Source of the DNA: a virus
DNA length: 64,000 nucleotides
Strand: one strand, 5' to 3'
IMG/VR virus record: IMGVR_UViG_3300008261_000018
Span: 21,175-85,174 of that record
The notes beneath the pieces were generated by a model, which saw only the letters and a program-made list of their open reading frames with translations, did not search any database and was not told the DNA's origin. Below are positions 56,383-63,488 of the stretch, in pieces; within the stretch, counting starts at the first letter, position 1; every line of letters begins with the position of its first letter. The position numbers and the translations under genes are program-made.

Positions 56383-59255
56383 CGGCCCATGACGCCCAGT
56401 AAGCGGCGCCGTGTCATTGCCGCACCTTTGTTAATCGGCTCTGACGGGTATTGGCCAGGTGCAACAGCATTCAGGTTGGAGTCCGGCGCTGCTTTGCTGC
56501 GCTGAGCGATCCTGTTGGCCAACAGTGCCATCGCCCGCTCTTGCGACTCACTGCCCACCTCGCTGCCAAGGGCGTTTGCCATGTCGTTGAACGTAGCGCC
56601 AGCAGGGATTCCGGGCACGGGAGCGGTGCCCTCCGGCGACGGCCGGTATGCCATGCGCAAACGATCAGCTGCTACTGGATCAACGCCGCGAGTTCCAACC
56701 TGTACGACATCCATGGCCGGCGCCGCGTACGCGTCAATCTGAGGCAGGAGGTCCAAATTGCTTGCGCGGCGTGGCACGTACATCGCGCGCATCGGGTCAC
56801 CGCTGGCCTCGTCGGCCAGGACGCGCTGAACGATGAATGCGGCTTGGTCACGATCACCGCCGGTGTAGCGCGTGGCGTACTCCACGTATGACTCCATGGG
56901 GTCCGCGGGTCGCTCCGGCTCCGCCAGAACCTGCTGATAGCCGCTGCGCTTGCGAAGGGTTTCAGCGCGATCCAGGTGGTCCTGGAATTCCGTCTCGTCC
57001 ATGCCGCTGGACTGCAGCATCTCGATTAGCTGAGAGGCTTCGTCGGCGTCAAACGTCCGTGGCGCGTCTTCCACTAGGCCTGCGGTGGCTGGTTCTGGGA
57101 ACAGATCCACGCGACGACCACCACTGATCTCCCGCTTCGCCTGCTCAAGCATCTCTGCGGCGTAGCTGCCGGGGGCAAACAGCGGCCTGCCGGGGTCATT
57201 GGCTGGAACAGTCCGCGTAATCGTCCGGCCGCTCTCTCCAGGCAGCGGGATTTCCACCGTGGTCATCTCAGCAGCGGCGCGCAGCGTTGTATTGGCGTCC
57301 ACCTGGAAGCGCGCACCAAACTGCGCGGCTGCATCAAGCGCTTCAGCAGGGGTCAGCGGGCGCGGCGCCTCCTGCAAGAAGGCCCGCAACTGCTTGCCAG
57401 CCGCAACCGCGCGGCTATCAGGCGCGTTGAGGTCGCCACTGCGGCGAGGATTGATGTTCGAGTACAGGCTCTCGACAGTTCCCCGCATGGGGGTCTGCAC
57501 GCCGTACACCTCGGAGCCCTTGGCGACGGGCATTTCCCCGGAAAGCGCTGCTTCGGCGAGGATGTCGCGCAGGGCATTGCGATTTTCGGGCGGAATCTCC
57601 GCCGACAGGTTGCCTAATGCGCGGAAAAACTCTGTCTGGTCTACCTCTCCGTACTTTTTCTCCATTGTTCGCCGAATTCCGGCGTCATCGACCAGAGGAG
57701 CAAGCGTGATATCGCCGCGAACCCCCTTGCGCCGCCGCGAACTCACACCTTCAGAGGCTGTGCGCGCGAATTCACGCGCTTCTGCGTAGTCGCGGTTGAC
57801 CGGAGAGCCCACACGGAAGAGCTTGTCGGTCTCATTGATGACGCCATCGAGCACGTTTCCAGGCTCTGGGACCTGGCGCGTCCCTGACAGCACCTCCGTG
57901 TCGTACACCGGCAGCACTTCTTCGCCGTACTTCACCCCGTCCTTGGTGCGCCGCACGGTCGATTTGGTCAAATATCCAATCAATGAGTCCTTAGATCCTG
58001 TTGCCGCTGCTGCAACCTGACGGGCCGTGTACTCAGCCTTCGATAGTCGCCTGAATCGACCTTCTTGCTCTGCCTGCAGCAGAGCATTACGGCCGATGAC
58101 CGGCGTTTTGTTCTCTTCGTTGATGCGATTGATGACCTCTTTCAGGCGAATTTCTTTCTCTCGCATGAACGAGGCTGTTTTGTCCTCGTCAACGTCGCCC
58201 TCCCGCTCGTATCCAGCAGGCACTCCGACCAGCTGGTTGGGGTCAATGGTCCCAATTGCCCTTTCCCCACCTTTAAGCCACTGACCATCCGGCTGCCGCT
58301 GCGATGCTTCGATCACATAGGGAGGCGAGCCAGCGCCACCTGCGTCTTCGATATAGGTTTTTGCGCCTCGTTTCCTGAAATCTGGCTGCTTCTGGATCGT
58401 CTGAAGGTTCTTGCCAGAACGCTTGGCCTCAAACTCCTCGGGATCCTCTGCTGAATAGCCGGTGACGTCTACATTCCGCCCGGATTCGTCGCGGTCGTAA
58501 CCCTCGACGCGGAGCATGTCCGCCAATTCCACGGCGTAGTCATCCAGGAACGCGCGCTCCTCTTCGCTAGTGCTAGCCCGGCGCATCATCTGCACCGTCA
58601 TGAATGCTTGCTCGCTCTCGCTCAAGGGTTTTTTCGCGCCTTTACTGGCGAGCATCTGCTCGACGCGCTCAGGGGTATCAAGCGCAGCGAAAGAATTGCC
58701 CTCTCTGACCATTGCATCGCGACGCGCAAGCCGCGAATCAGGCCGATACGCCGACCCACTGCGTCGTCCTCTGACACGCGGATCATGTTCCAGGTAGTAG
58801 TTGTCACTCGCAACAGTTCCAGTTGGGAGCTGTTCAAACCCTTGGCGCTGGACTTGAGCTTCGTATGTACCGCTGGCGGGCATCCGCTCGTTGCGCCCAA
58901 CCTCGTACAAGTTGCCGTCTTTGCCTACGTAGGTATCCGGGGCGTCTGCAAGACGAACATTGAGTGAGAGCTGTCCTGAGGGAGAGCCGCTCACTGAGCG
59001 TCCATCGACAAGCATTTCGCTGCTTGGCGGCAGGTTGCGAGCGAGATCGCGTAACACCTGATCGCGCGCTTCAGGCGACGCGGCGGCTTGGCGCGCGAAG
59101 TACCGCTGCACGCGCTCGAGGTCGCCCTGAATACCCGGAACAACAGGAGGCAAGCCAGGGATATTCAGCTGGCTAGGGACTGCGCCCAGACTCCGGCGGG
59201 GGTCATAAGGGTCTTCCCAGCGGAAACTGCCAATTCCGCCAATCCCGAGCGCCAT
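56379..59255 (-). CDS. large virion protein, 958 aa
   Basis: The longest gene in the window and the first of the late block. It is mainly soluble and charged with Arg/Glu/Asp-rich helices (LERVQRYFARQAAASPEARD, MREKEIRLKEVINRINEENK) and no membrane segment or Gly-repeat domain. Its size and place at the head of the internal-protein run suggest a core protein ejected with the DNA. I do not recognise a transglycosylase or other catalytic motif. An N-terminal GIGGIGSFRWEDPYDPRRS resembles the starts of nothing known to me. Confidence 0.6.
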   Translation of the reverse strand: MALGIGGIGSFRWEDPYDPRRSLGAVPSQLNIPGLPPVVPGIQGDLERVQRYFARQAAASPEARDQVLRDLARNLPPSSEMLVDGRSVSGSPSGQLSLNVRLADAPDTYVGKDGNLYEVGRNERMPASGTYEAQVQRQGFEQLPTGTVASDNYYLEHDPRVRGRRSGSAYRPDSRLARRDAMVREGNSFAALDTPERVEQMLASKGAKKPLSESEQAFMTVQMMRRASTSEEERAFLDDYAVELADMLRVEGYDRDESGRNVDVTGYSAEDPEEFEAKRSGKNLQTIQKQPDFRKRGAKTYIEDAGGAGSPPYVIEASQRQPDGQWLKGGERAIGTIDPNQLVGVPAGYEREGDVDEDKTASFMREKEIRLKEVINRINEENKTPVIGRNALLQAEQEGRFRRLSKAEYTARQVAAAATGSKDSLIGYLTKSTVRRTKDGVKYGEEVLPVYDTEVLSGTRQVPEPGNVLDGVINETDKLFRVGSPVNRDYAEAREFARTASEGVSSRRRKGVRGDITLAPLVDDAGIRRTMEKKYGEVDQTEFFRALGNLSAEIPPENRNALRDILAEAALSGEMPVAKGSEVYGVQTPMRGTVESLYSNINPRRSGDLNAPDSRAVAAGKQLRAFLQEAPRPLTPAEALDAAAQFGARFQVDANTTLRAAAEMTTVEIPLPGESGRTITRTVPANDPGRPLFAPGSYAAEMLEQAKREISGGRRVDLFPEPATAGLVEDAPRTFDADEASQLIEMLQSSGMDETEFQDHLDRAETLRKRSGYQQVLAEPERPADPMESYVEYATRYTGGDRDQAAFIVQRVLADEASGDPMRAMYVPRRASNLDLLPQIDAYAAPAMDVVQVGTRGVDPVAADRLRMAYRPSPEGTAPVPGIPAGATFNDMANALGSEVGSESQERAMALLANRIAQRSKAAPDSNLNAVAPGQYPSEPINKGAAMTRRRLLGVMGR

Positions 59256-60112
59256 TGAACGCCACGCCGCGCACTGTGTACGACGAGTCTAAAGAATCTC
59301 ACTTTTTGACCCTGCGCCTCGCGTGGATAAACGCGTCGCGATTTTTCAGGAAATTATTGCTCAGCTCTATTTATTTCTGGGCCTAAAAACACCCTCCTCC
59401 GTAGGGCGAAAAAATTGGCCCATTTCGCCATGGGAAAAATCGTTTCACCCTACAGAGCGCGCCTCGCGGGACCCCTGTTGATTTTTGCTGCGGCGCGCGG
59501 TTTACATCAAACACCCCCCGCAAGTTGCGGGAGTCGCCCAACAAAAAAAAGACTGCGCCACGCCCCTGCTTCGTTCGCGGCCAACGCTGTAGCCCCGCGC
59601 CCGCGTGCGCGCTACGCGCGCTTATCGCGTTCGCTGCGTTGCGTTTGTAGCGAGAGAAGCCTGCTTCGTTTGTGAGCAAGCGAGCGAGCGAGCGTTACTT
59701 GTGGATAGCAGATGAGCAGCAGCTGAGCGCACGGAAGCTGCGTGAGCAACAGATGTATACAAGTGCGCGCACACACGAGAGCAGGCGACGCGTTCACGCG
59801 TTGCGTCAGCGTTTCCACACGCAACCACCAGTACCCCGCGCACGCGCTCGGGCGCAATCCGCGCTCCACCGCACCCCCGCGCCTTCGCGACTAGGGGGGC
59901 CTCATCCACTGCGGGTGGGTGTTTTTCTCCCTATGGGAATCATTCTCAACGGTGAATCTCTTGTGCGCTACGCGCACTGATTCGCTGTTCTCTTCGCCCA
60001 TGCGCTCGCTGCGCTCGCTTTGTGCTCCATCTCTCCACGCCTCAATACCCCGGAGCCACCCTCGCCATCCATTCCATTTGTCTCAGCTGAGTCTCATCGC
60101 GTCACGGGACAC
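59256..60112. other. noncoding divergence region, about 0.86 kb
   Basis: No frame here looks coding; the ORFs are Arg/Ser-rich shadows. Visible elements are CGTGGATAA (about 59320) and TGTGGATAG (about 59700), which are DnaA-box-like, and a Cys/Arg-free CG-rich core. Also present are GTAGGGCGAAAAAATTGG (59401-59418) and, inverted, AAAAATCGTTTCACCCTAC (59435-59453). The hairpin CCCGCAA/TTGCGGG sits near 59520, and many CGCG and GCGAGC repeats follow (59640-59700). It separates minus-strand late genes from plus-strand early genes, so it should hold promoters and perhaps an origin. Confidence 0.5.
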
Positions 60113-60175
60113 GACGCCCCGCCGCGCGCGCCGCGATCAGGGGCTCTGCTTGTGTCCCTCCGCAGCAGTGCATTC
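60113..60175 (+). promoter_or_regulatory. first box unit of the small-gene array
   Basis: GCCCC and GGGGC flank a GC-rich loop, reminiscent of the terminators downstream but without a T-run. TGTGTCCCTC and AGCAGTGCATT (60164-60174) follow, and the next gene's ATG is 2 nt further on. This is the leftmost of eleven copies of the box. Confidence 0.55.
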
Positions 60176-60373
60176 ATGCTTGCTCAACTCCGCTCGCTCA
60201 TCCCCGTCACCACCACCGAGGAATACGACTACCTCGAGTGGCTCTACATCGAAGCCACCCGGCTAGGCGATCACCTCGATCTCGCTGCCGAGCTCTTCAG
60301 CTACAGGCAGGGCATCCTCGAGCACGCGATCAATTGCCAAGAGACCTACGACTCTGGCGAGTGCCCCTTCTGA
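60176..60373 (+). CDS. small early protein, 65 aa, ends ECPF
   Basis: Starts at the ATG 2 nt after the box. Helical and acidic (TTEEYDYLEWLYIEATRLGD, HLDLAAELFSYRQGILEH). It ends TYDSGECPF, an acidic tail closing on Pro-Phe like the SSB C-terminal tip. The longer frame upstream is not coding. A 59-nt segment at its 3' end, from the last codons through the terminator, is repeated after the next gene. No family is recognised. Confidence 0.65.
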   Translation: MLAQLRSLIPVTTTEEYDYLEWLYIEATRLGDHLDLAAELFSYRQGILEHAINCQETYDSGECPF

Positions 60374-60379
60374 CACCAT

Positions 60380-60413
60380 CCCCCGCTTGGCTCAGCCAGG
60401 TGGGGGATTTTTC
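60380..60413 (+). terminator. array terminator 1
   Basis: CCCCC, then GGCT/AGCC arms, then GGGGG and ATTTTTC. The box AGCAGTGCATT follows at 60426-60436, and GCTGCT at 60441-60446 closes a small hairpin with it. Confidence 0.85.
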
Positions 60414-60454
60414 GTGTCCCTCACCAGCAGTGCATTTCACGCTGCTTGACTCCG

Positions 60455-60652
60455 ATGACCATCACCCTCAACCACAACTGGATCGACGGCGCCGCAGCTT
60501 GCGCGCTCCGCAGATCCATCGAGGTCTACACCTGGCACGGCATCGAGGGCGACTTCGACTACGACCACGAGGTGATCAACCCCGAGGAATACGAGGCCGC
60601 CAATCTCCTGCTCCGCTCCACTCACCTCCCCGAGAGCGATTGCCCCTTCTGA
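60455..60652 (+). CDS. small early protein, 65 aa, ends DCPF
   Basis: MTITLNHNWIDGAAACALRR, then TWHGIEGDFDYDHEVINPEE, ending LPESDCPF. The acidic tail with C-terminal Pro-Phe repeats that of the preceding gene. I prefer the ATG at 60455 over a TTG at 60446, because the box-to-start layout then matches its neighbours. No family is recognised. Confidence 0.65.
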   Translation: MTITLNHNWIDGAAACALRRSIEVYTWHGIEGDFDYDHEVINPEEYEAANLLLRSTHLPESDCPF

Positions 60653-60658
60653 CACCAT

Positions 60659-60692
60659 CCCCCGCTTGGCTCAGCCAGGTGGGGGATTTTTC
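60659..60692 (+). terminator. array terminator 2
   Basis: Identical stem to terminator 1, followed by ATTTTTC. The box follows at 60705-60715, and the next ATG overlaps the region usually used by the 3' hairpin arm, so no second arm is seen here. Confidence 0.85.
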
Positions 60693-60717
60693 GTGTCCCA
60701 ATACAGCAGTGCATTCA

Positions 60718-60903
60718 ATGTCCTTCACGACGCTGATCACTCCCTCCGGCAAATACGAGTACATCGCCAACGGCGACCAAACTCGCATCACCTTCTGGGC
60801 GCTGCGCGGCAACAAGCGCGAGTGGAGCAGATCCACCTCCGTCCCGACCGAGCTCGCTCGTCGGGACTACGAGTCCCGCAAGCAACGCGCGATCTTCGCC
60901 TGA
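60718..60903 (+). CDS. small early protein, 61 aa
   Basis: MSFTTLITPSGKYEYIANGD, then TRITFWALRGNKREWSRSTS, then LARRDYESRKQRAIFA. A short beta-sheet half and a basic C-terminal helix. The ATG lies 2 nt after the box. Only the part from this ATG is coding; the frame upstream is shadow of the neighbours. No family is recognised. Confidence 0.6.
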   Translation: MSFTTLITPSGKYEYIANGDQTRITFWALRGNKREWSRSTSVPTELARRDYESRKQRAIFA

Positions 60904-60909
60904 CACCAA

Positions 60910-60946
60910 GCCCCTGCTCCCTCCGGGAGTGGGGGCTTTTCTATGT
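60910..60946 (+). terminator. array terminator 3
   Basis: GCCCC, CTCC/GGAG arms, GGGGC and TTTTC. The box variant AGCGGTGCATC is at 60955-60965. GCACTGCT (60967-60974) pairs with AGCGGTGC along all 8 positions. Confidence 0.8.
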
Positions 60947-60980
60947 CCTTCCTCAGCGGTGCATCTGCACTGCTTTAGCC

Positions 60981-61283
60981 ATGGCACGCGCCATCCTCTT
61001 CGAGGCCAGGTCTATCGAGCAGGCCCTTGAAGCTGCGCACCTTACCGCCGGCGAAGCCTGGTTCTGCGTCAGCGAAGGCGTCCTCTGGATGCACTTCTGC
61101 CTTGACCGCAGCGACCTGGCGAGCTGGCAGGAGGAGACCGGCCTGGGGGAGTGCACCGATGTGCACGACCCCGAGGTCTCCTTCGATGCCGAGAACCCCG
61201 GCAACTGGTGCTCTCTCAGCTACGCCGCCCTCGGCGATCACAACGGCCTGGTCGACCTGCGCTACATCGTCCAAACCACCTGA
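60981..61283 (+). CDS. small early protein, 100 aa
   Basis: MARAILFEARSIEQALEAAH, then AGEAWFCVSEGVLWMHFCLD, then DPEVSFDAENPGNWCSLSYA. Acidic, with Trp and Cys in beta strands. The ATG is 15 nt after the box. The helix-strand pattern suggests a small alpha/beta fold. No family is recognised. Confidence 0.6.
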   Translation: MARAILFEARSIEQALEAAHLTAGEAWFCVSEGVLWMHFCLDRSDLASWQEETGLGECTDVHDPEVSFDAENPGNWCSLSYAALGDHNGLVDLRYIVQTT

Positions 61284-61290
61284 CACCGAA

Positions 61291-61325
61291 CCCCCGCTTG
61301 GCTCAGCCAGGTGGGGGTTCTTTCG
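61291..61325 (+). terminator. array terminator 4
   Basis: CCCCC, GGCT/AGCC arms, GGGGG and TTCTTTC. Box AGCAGTGCATT at 61337-61347; ACGCTGCT follows and can pair over 7 positions. Confidence 0.8.
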
Positions 61326-61363
61326 TGTCCCTCATCAGCAGTGCATTGACGCTGCTTCCTTCG

Positions 61364-61552
61364 ATGCGCGCTCCCATCCTCGCGATCGCTGCCGGCACCG
61401 CCATCGGTTTCACCCTGGTCGGTGCCATGCACGCCGCTGTCGCTCGCCTCGATCAGGCCACCCGCCAGCAGTGCATCCGCCAGGACTGGCCTGTTCACCA
61501 GCACACCGCCCACACCGAGTTCTGCCGGACCTACATGGTCAAGGCCTTCTGA
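61364..61552 (+). CDS. small membrane/secreted protein, 62 aa
   Basis: MRAPILAIAAGTAIGFTLVG is an N-terminal signal-anchor helix. Then AMHAAVARLDQATRQQCIRQ and FCRTYMVKAF add two Cys (CIRQ, FCRT) that could pair outside the membrane. The short hydrophilic domain would sit in the periplasm or at the inner membrane. Superinfection-exclusion proteins of phages have this layout, but no homology is claimed. Confidence 0.6.
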   Translation: MRAPILAIAAGTAIGFTLVGAMHAAVARLDQATRQQCIRQDWPVHQHTAHTEFCRTYMVKAF

Positions 61553-61562
61553 TCCCACTGAT

Positions 61563-61597
61563 CCCCTCATCGGCCCGGCCGGTGGGGGGATTTTTCA
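61563..61597 (+). terminator. array terminator 5
   Basis: CCCC, CGGCC/GGCCGG arms, GGGGGG and ATTTTTC. Box AGCAGTGCATT at 61609-61619; GCGCTGCT follows, pairing over 8 positions with a 4-nt loop ATTC. Confidence 0.85.
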
Positions 61598-61635
61598 TGT
61601 CCTCTCTCAGCAGTGCATTCGCGCTGCTTCCTTCG

Positions 61636-61956
61636 ATGGATATCCGCGTCCTTAGCAAGCGCACGCTCAGCGATCCGCTGCCAGGCATTTATAGGGCCTA
61701 CGTCGGTCGGCCGAGCGCTCTCGGGAATCCATTCCCGATGCGCTCTGAGTCCGATCGCGACGACGTCTGCGAGCGCTATCTCGCCTGGCTGCGCGACAAC
61801 TACAGCGCTGGCGGCCCTGCTCGCGCTGAGCTCGAACGGCTCTACGCGATTGCCCTTGAGCAGCCGCTAGAGCTTGTCTGCTTTTGCGCCCCCAAGCGCT
61901 GCCACGCCGACAGCATCAAGCAAGCCCTGCTGGGCATGCATGCTCAACGAGCCTGA
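61636..61956 (+). CDS. DUF4326 domain protein, 106 aa
   Basis: YVGRPSALGNPFPMRSESDR, then ERYLAWLRDNYSAGGPARAE and LELVCFCAPKRCHADSIKQA match the DUF4326 family. Its markers are the Y-V-G-R-P-S-x-L-G-N-P-F start and the L-x-C-F-C-x-P-x-x-C-H-A-D end with three Cys and one His. The domain is common in phages and bacteria and has no proven function; the C-F-C...C-H cluster suggests a metal site. The ATG follows the box by 16 nt. Confidence 0.88.
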   Translation: MDIRVLSKRTLSDPLPGIYRAYVGRPSALGNPFPMRSESDRDDVCERYLAWLRDNYSAGGPARAELERLYAIALEQPLELVCFCAPKRCHADSIKQALLGMHAQRA

Positions 61957-61957
61957 T

Positions 61958-61991
61958 CCCCTCACTCGCTTGCCGGGTGGGGGGATTTTTC
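61958..61991 (+). terminator. array terminator 6
   Basis: CCCC, a CTTGCC loop region and GGGGGG, followed by ATTTTTC. Box AGCAGTGCATT at 62004-62014; GCGCTGCC follows and pairs over 7 positions. Confidence 0.8.
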
Positions 61992-62031
61992 ATGTCCTCT
62001 CTCAGCAGTGCATTTGCGCTGCCTCACTCCG

Positions 62032-62205
62032 GTGACACACTCCGAGCTCTTCGTTGGTATCGAGCCCTCCGATCCAACAGACCCCAACTCGGCTCCGCTC
62101 GCTCGGATCTACGGCTCCAAGGCCGAGGCCGAGCACCACACCCCCTTCGTTCAAACCTTCGCTGACTTCATGGCCAGCGACGACGACACGACCCTGGTCT
62201 TCTGA
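62032..62205 (+). CDS. small early protein, 57 aa
   Basis: I chose the GTG at 62032, which keeps the same distance to the box as in the neighbours. An upstream GTG inside the box itself (62008) would put the box in the protein. MTHSELFVGIEPSDPTDPNS, then AEHHTPFVQTFADFMASDDD and LVF make an acidic protein with a C-terminal Phe. No family is recognised. Confidence 0.55.
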   Translation: MTHSELFVGIEPSDPTDPNSAPLARIYGSKAEAEHHTPFVQTFADFMASDDDTTLVF

Positions 62206-62212
62206 CCAAGAT

Positions 62213-62246
62213 CCCCTGCCTGGCTCAGCCGGGTGGGGGATTTTTC
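62213..62246 (+). terminator. array terminator 7
   Basis: CCCC, GGCT/AGCC arms, GGGGG and ATTTTTC. The box variant ATCAGTGCCTT is at 62259-62269. TCAGTGCC pairs with GGCGCTGA that follows, a different but complementary arm. Confidence 0.8.
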
Positions 62247-62286
62247 GTGTCCCTTCTCATCAGTGCCTTTGGCGCTGACTGCTTCG

Positions 62287-62436
62287 ATGGCCCCTCACGA
62301 AATGACCACCGAGGAACTCCACCTCCTCGCCTGGGAACGCGCCGCTGCCTGCCAGCGCAGAGCCGCAGCTGGGCAGGACGACTCCGACGAATTCGAGGAG
62401 CTCCTGCCTTTGCTCAACGAGCTCTGCTGCCGCTGA
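62287..62436 (+). CDS. small early protein, 49 aa
   Basis: MAPHEMTTEELHLLAWERAA, then QDDSDEFEELLPLLNELCCR. Strongly acidic and helical with a C-terminal Cys pair. The ATG lies 17 nt after the variant box. A host-protein inhibitor is conceivable from charge and size only. Confidence 0.55.
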   Translation: MAPHEMTTEELHLLAWERAAACQRRAAAGQDDSDEFEELLPLLNELCCR

Positions 62437-62446
62437 CCCAAGTACT

Positions 62447-62480
62447 CCCCTCATCGGCACCGCCGGTGGGGGGATTTTTC
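62447..62480 (+). terminator. array terminator 8
   Basis: CCCC, CGG/CCG arms, GGGGGG and ATTTTTC. Box AGCAGTGCATT at 62493-62503. The usual GCGCTGCT arm is replaced by TCCGGG-GACG-CCCGGA further down, another hairpin before the ATG. Confidence 0.8.
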
Positions 62481-62537
62481 GTGCACTCACTCAGCAGTGC
62501 ATTGTTCTTTCTCTCCGGGGACGCCCGGATTTCCGCT

Positions 62538-62801
62538 ATGTCGGAAGGACAACTCTCGAGACTGCTTCGTCGCGTCAAGCTCCTCGCTCGCCGTGACGTC
62601 ATCCTCGATCAAACCGGCCACATGATCGGTGGCGCACTGGATCCCTTCTGGCAATTGCTAGAGATCCAGCTCGACACCATCCACGATCAATTCCTGGACG
62701 GTTACGCACCTATCGGCATCGGCCAATTCCTCGCCTACTGCGAGCAGCTGGTTAACGCTGATTGGCACCTCGTTCGAGACCTCGAACGGCAATACGCCTG
62801 A
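62538..62801 (+). CDS. hypothetical early protein, 87 aa
   Basis: MSEGQLSRLLRRVKLLARRD, then FWQLLEIQLDTIHDQFLDGY, then FLAYCEQLVNADWHLVRDLE. A basic N-terminal helix followed by an acidic aromatic helical body. The upstream frame contains shadow sequence only. No family is recognised. Confidence 0.6.
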   Translation: MSEGQLSRLLRRVKLLARRDVILDQTGHMIGGALDPFWQLLEIQLDTIHDQFLDGYAPIGIGQFLAYCEQLVNADWHLVRDLERQYA

Positions 62802-62821
62802 GCCAAGGTTCAGCACCTCAT

Positions 62822-62855
62822 CCCCTCATCCGCTTGCCGGGTGGGGGGATTTTTC
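62822..62855 (+). terminator. array terminator 9
   Basis: CCCC, a CTTGCC loop region and GGGGGG, then ATTTTTC. Box AGCAGTGCATT at 62868-62878. CCGGTC-GCAA-GACCGG (a GNRA-loop hairpin) lies between box and ATG. Confidence 0.8.
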
Positions 62856-62912
62856 GTGCACTCACTCAGCAGTGCATTTACCTTTCTCCCGGTCGCAAGA
62901 CCGGCTGCATCC

Positions 62913-63425
62913 ATGGCTACCGCCATCACCAAGACCGATCTGGAAGCTCGCATCGCCGAGCTCGAGGCCATCCTCGCCACCAGCTCTGCAGCCAATCCGA
63001 ACCAGGTCGTCCTGGTTGGCATGCTCAGAGCTGTCAAGCCGATCGAGTCCAAGAACCCGGAGGCCAAGTTCCAGGTCACCGCGATCCTCACCAACAACGC
63101 TCGTGAGCTGATCAATGGCCAGGAGACCCGGGTCGATCTCCCCGTCGATGGCCTCATCGCCAGCGACAACGGCAATGGCCCACTGGCTACCCAGCTGCTG
63201 GACATTGCTCGCAGCACCCGCTGGGCACGCGTCCGCGTGACCGGCTTCTGGGTCCGCCGGGGCGAGATCGAAATCCGCAACAACTACCTCAACGCCACCG
63301 GCAAGCAGCTGCGCCTCCAGTCCATCTCGGTCCTCAACTCTGAGCCCGCCGATCAGCCCGCGCTCGATGCCCCCATCGCTGCGCCTTTCGCTGACGGCCC
63401 CACCGGCGAAGAGCCCAGCTTCTGA
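62913..63425 (+). CDS. putative single-stranded DNA-binding-like protein, 170 aa
   Basis: After a coiled N-terminal helix (DLEARIAELEAILATS), the strands NQVVLVGMLRAVKPIE, AKFQVTAIL, RVRVTGFWVRRGEIEIRNNY and LRLQSISVLNS resemble an OB-fold. The Pro/Ala linker leads to an acidic C-terminal tip ending TGEEPSF, the usual design of SSB proteins whose last residues (D-D-D-I-P-F in E. coli) recruit other enzymes. I infer an SSB role but do not see a diagnostic motif. Confidence 0.45.
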   Translation: MATAITKTDLEARIAELEAILATSSAANPNQVVLVGMLRAVKPIESKNPEAKFQVTAILTNNARELINGQETRVDLPVDGLIASDNGNGPLATQLLDIARSTRWARVRVTGFWVRRGEIEIRNNYLNATGKQLRLQSISVLNSEPADQPALDAPIAAPFADGPTGEEPSF

Positions 63426-63447
63426 TCCGTAGCCACCGGGCTACACC

Positions 63448-63480
63448 GCCCCACTCGGTCCGCCGGGTGGGGCTTTTTTA
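63448..63480 (+). terminator. array terminator 10
   Basis: GCCCC, GG/CC arms, GGGGC and a long T-run (TTTTTT). No AGCAGTGCATT box follows; the sequence AACACAGCATGCGTC stands in its place. Confidence 0.85.
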
Positions 63481-63488
63481 TTGACTCG

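Noticed and set aside
59622-60373. ORFs in the 59.6-60.2 kb region (Arg- and Ser-rich)
   Set aside because: Their composition is that of GC-rich shadow frames, there is no ribosome-binding site, and they overlap each other on both strands. Only the part from 60176 is treated as coding.
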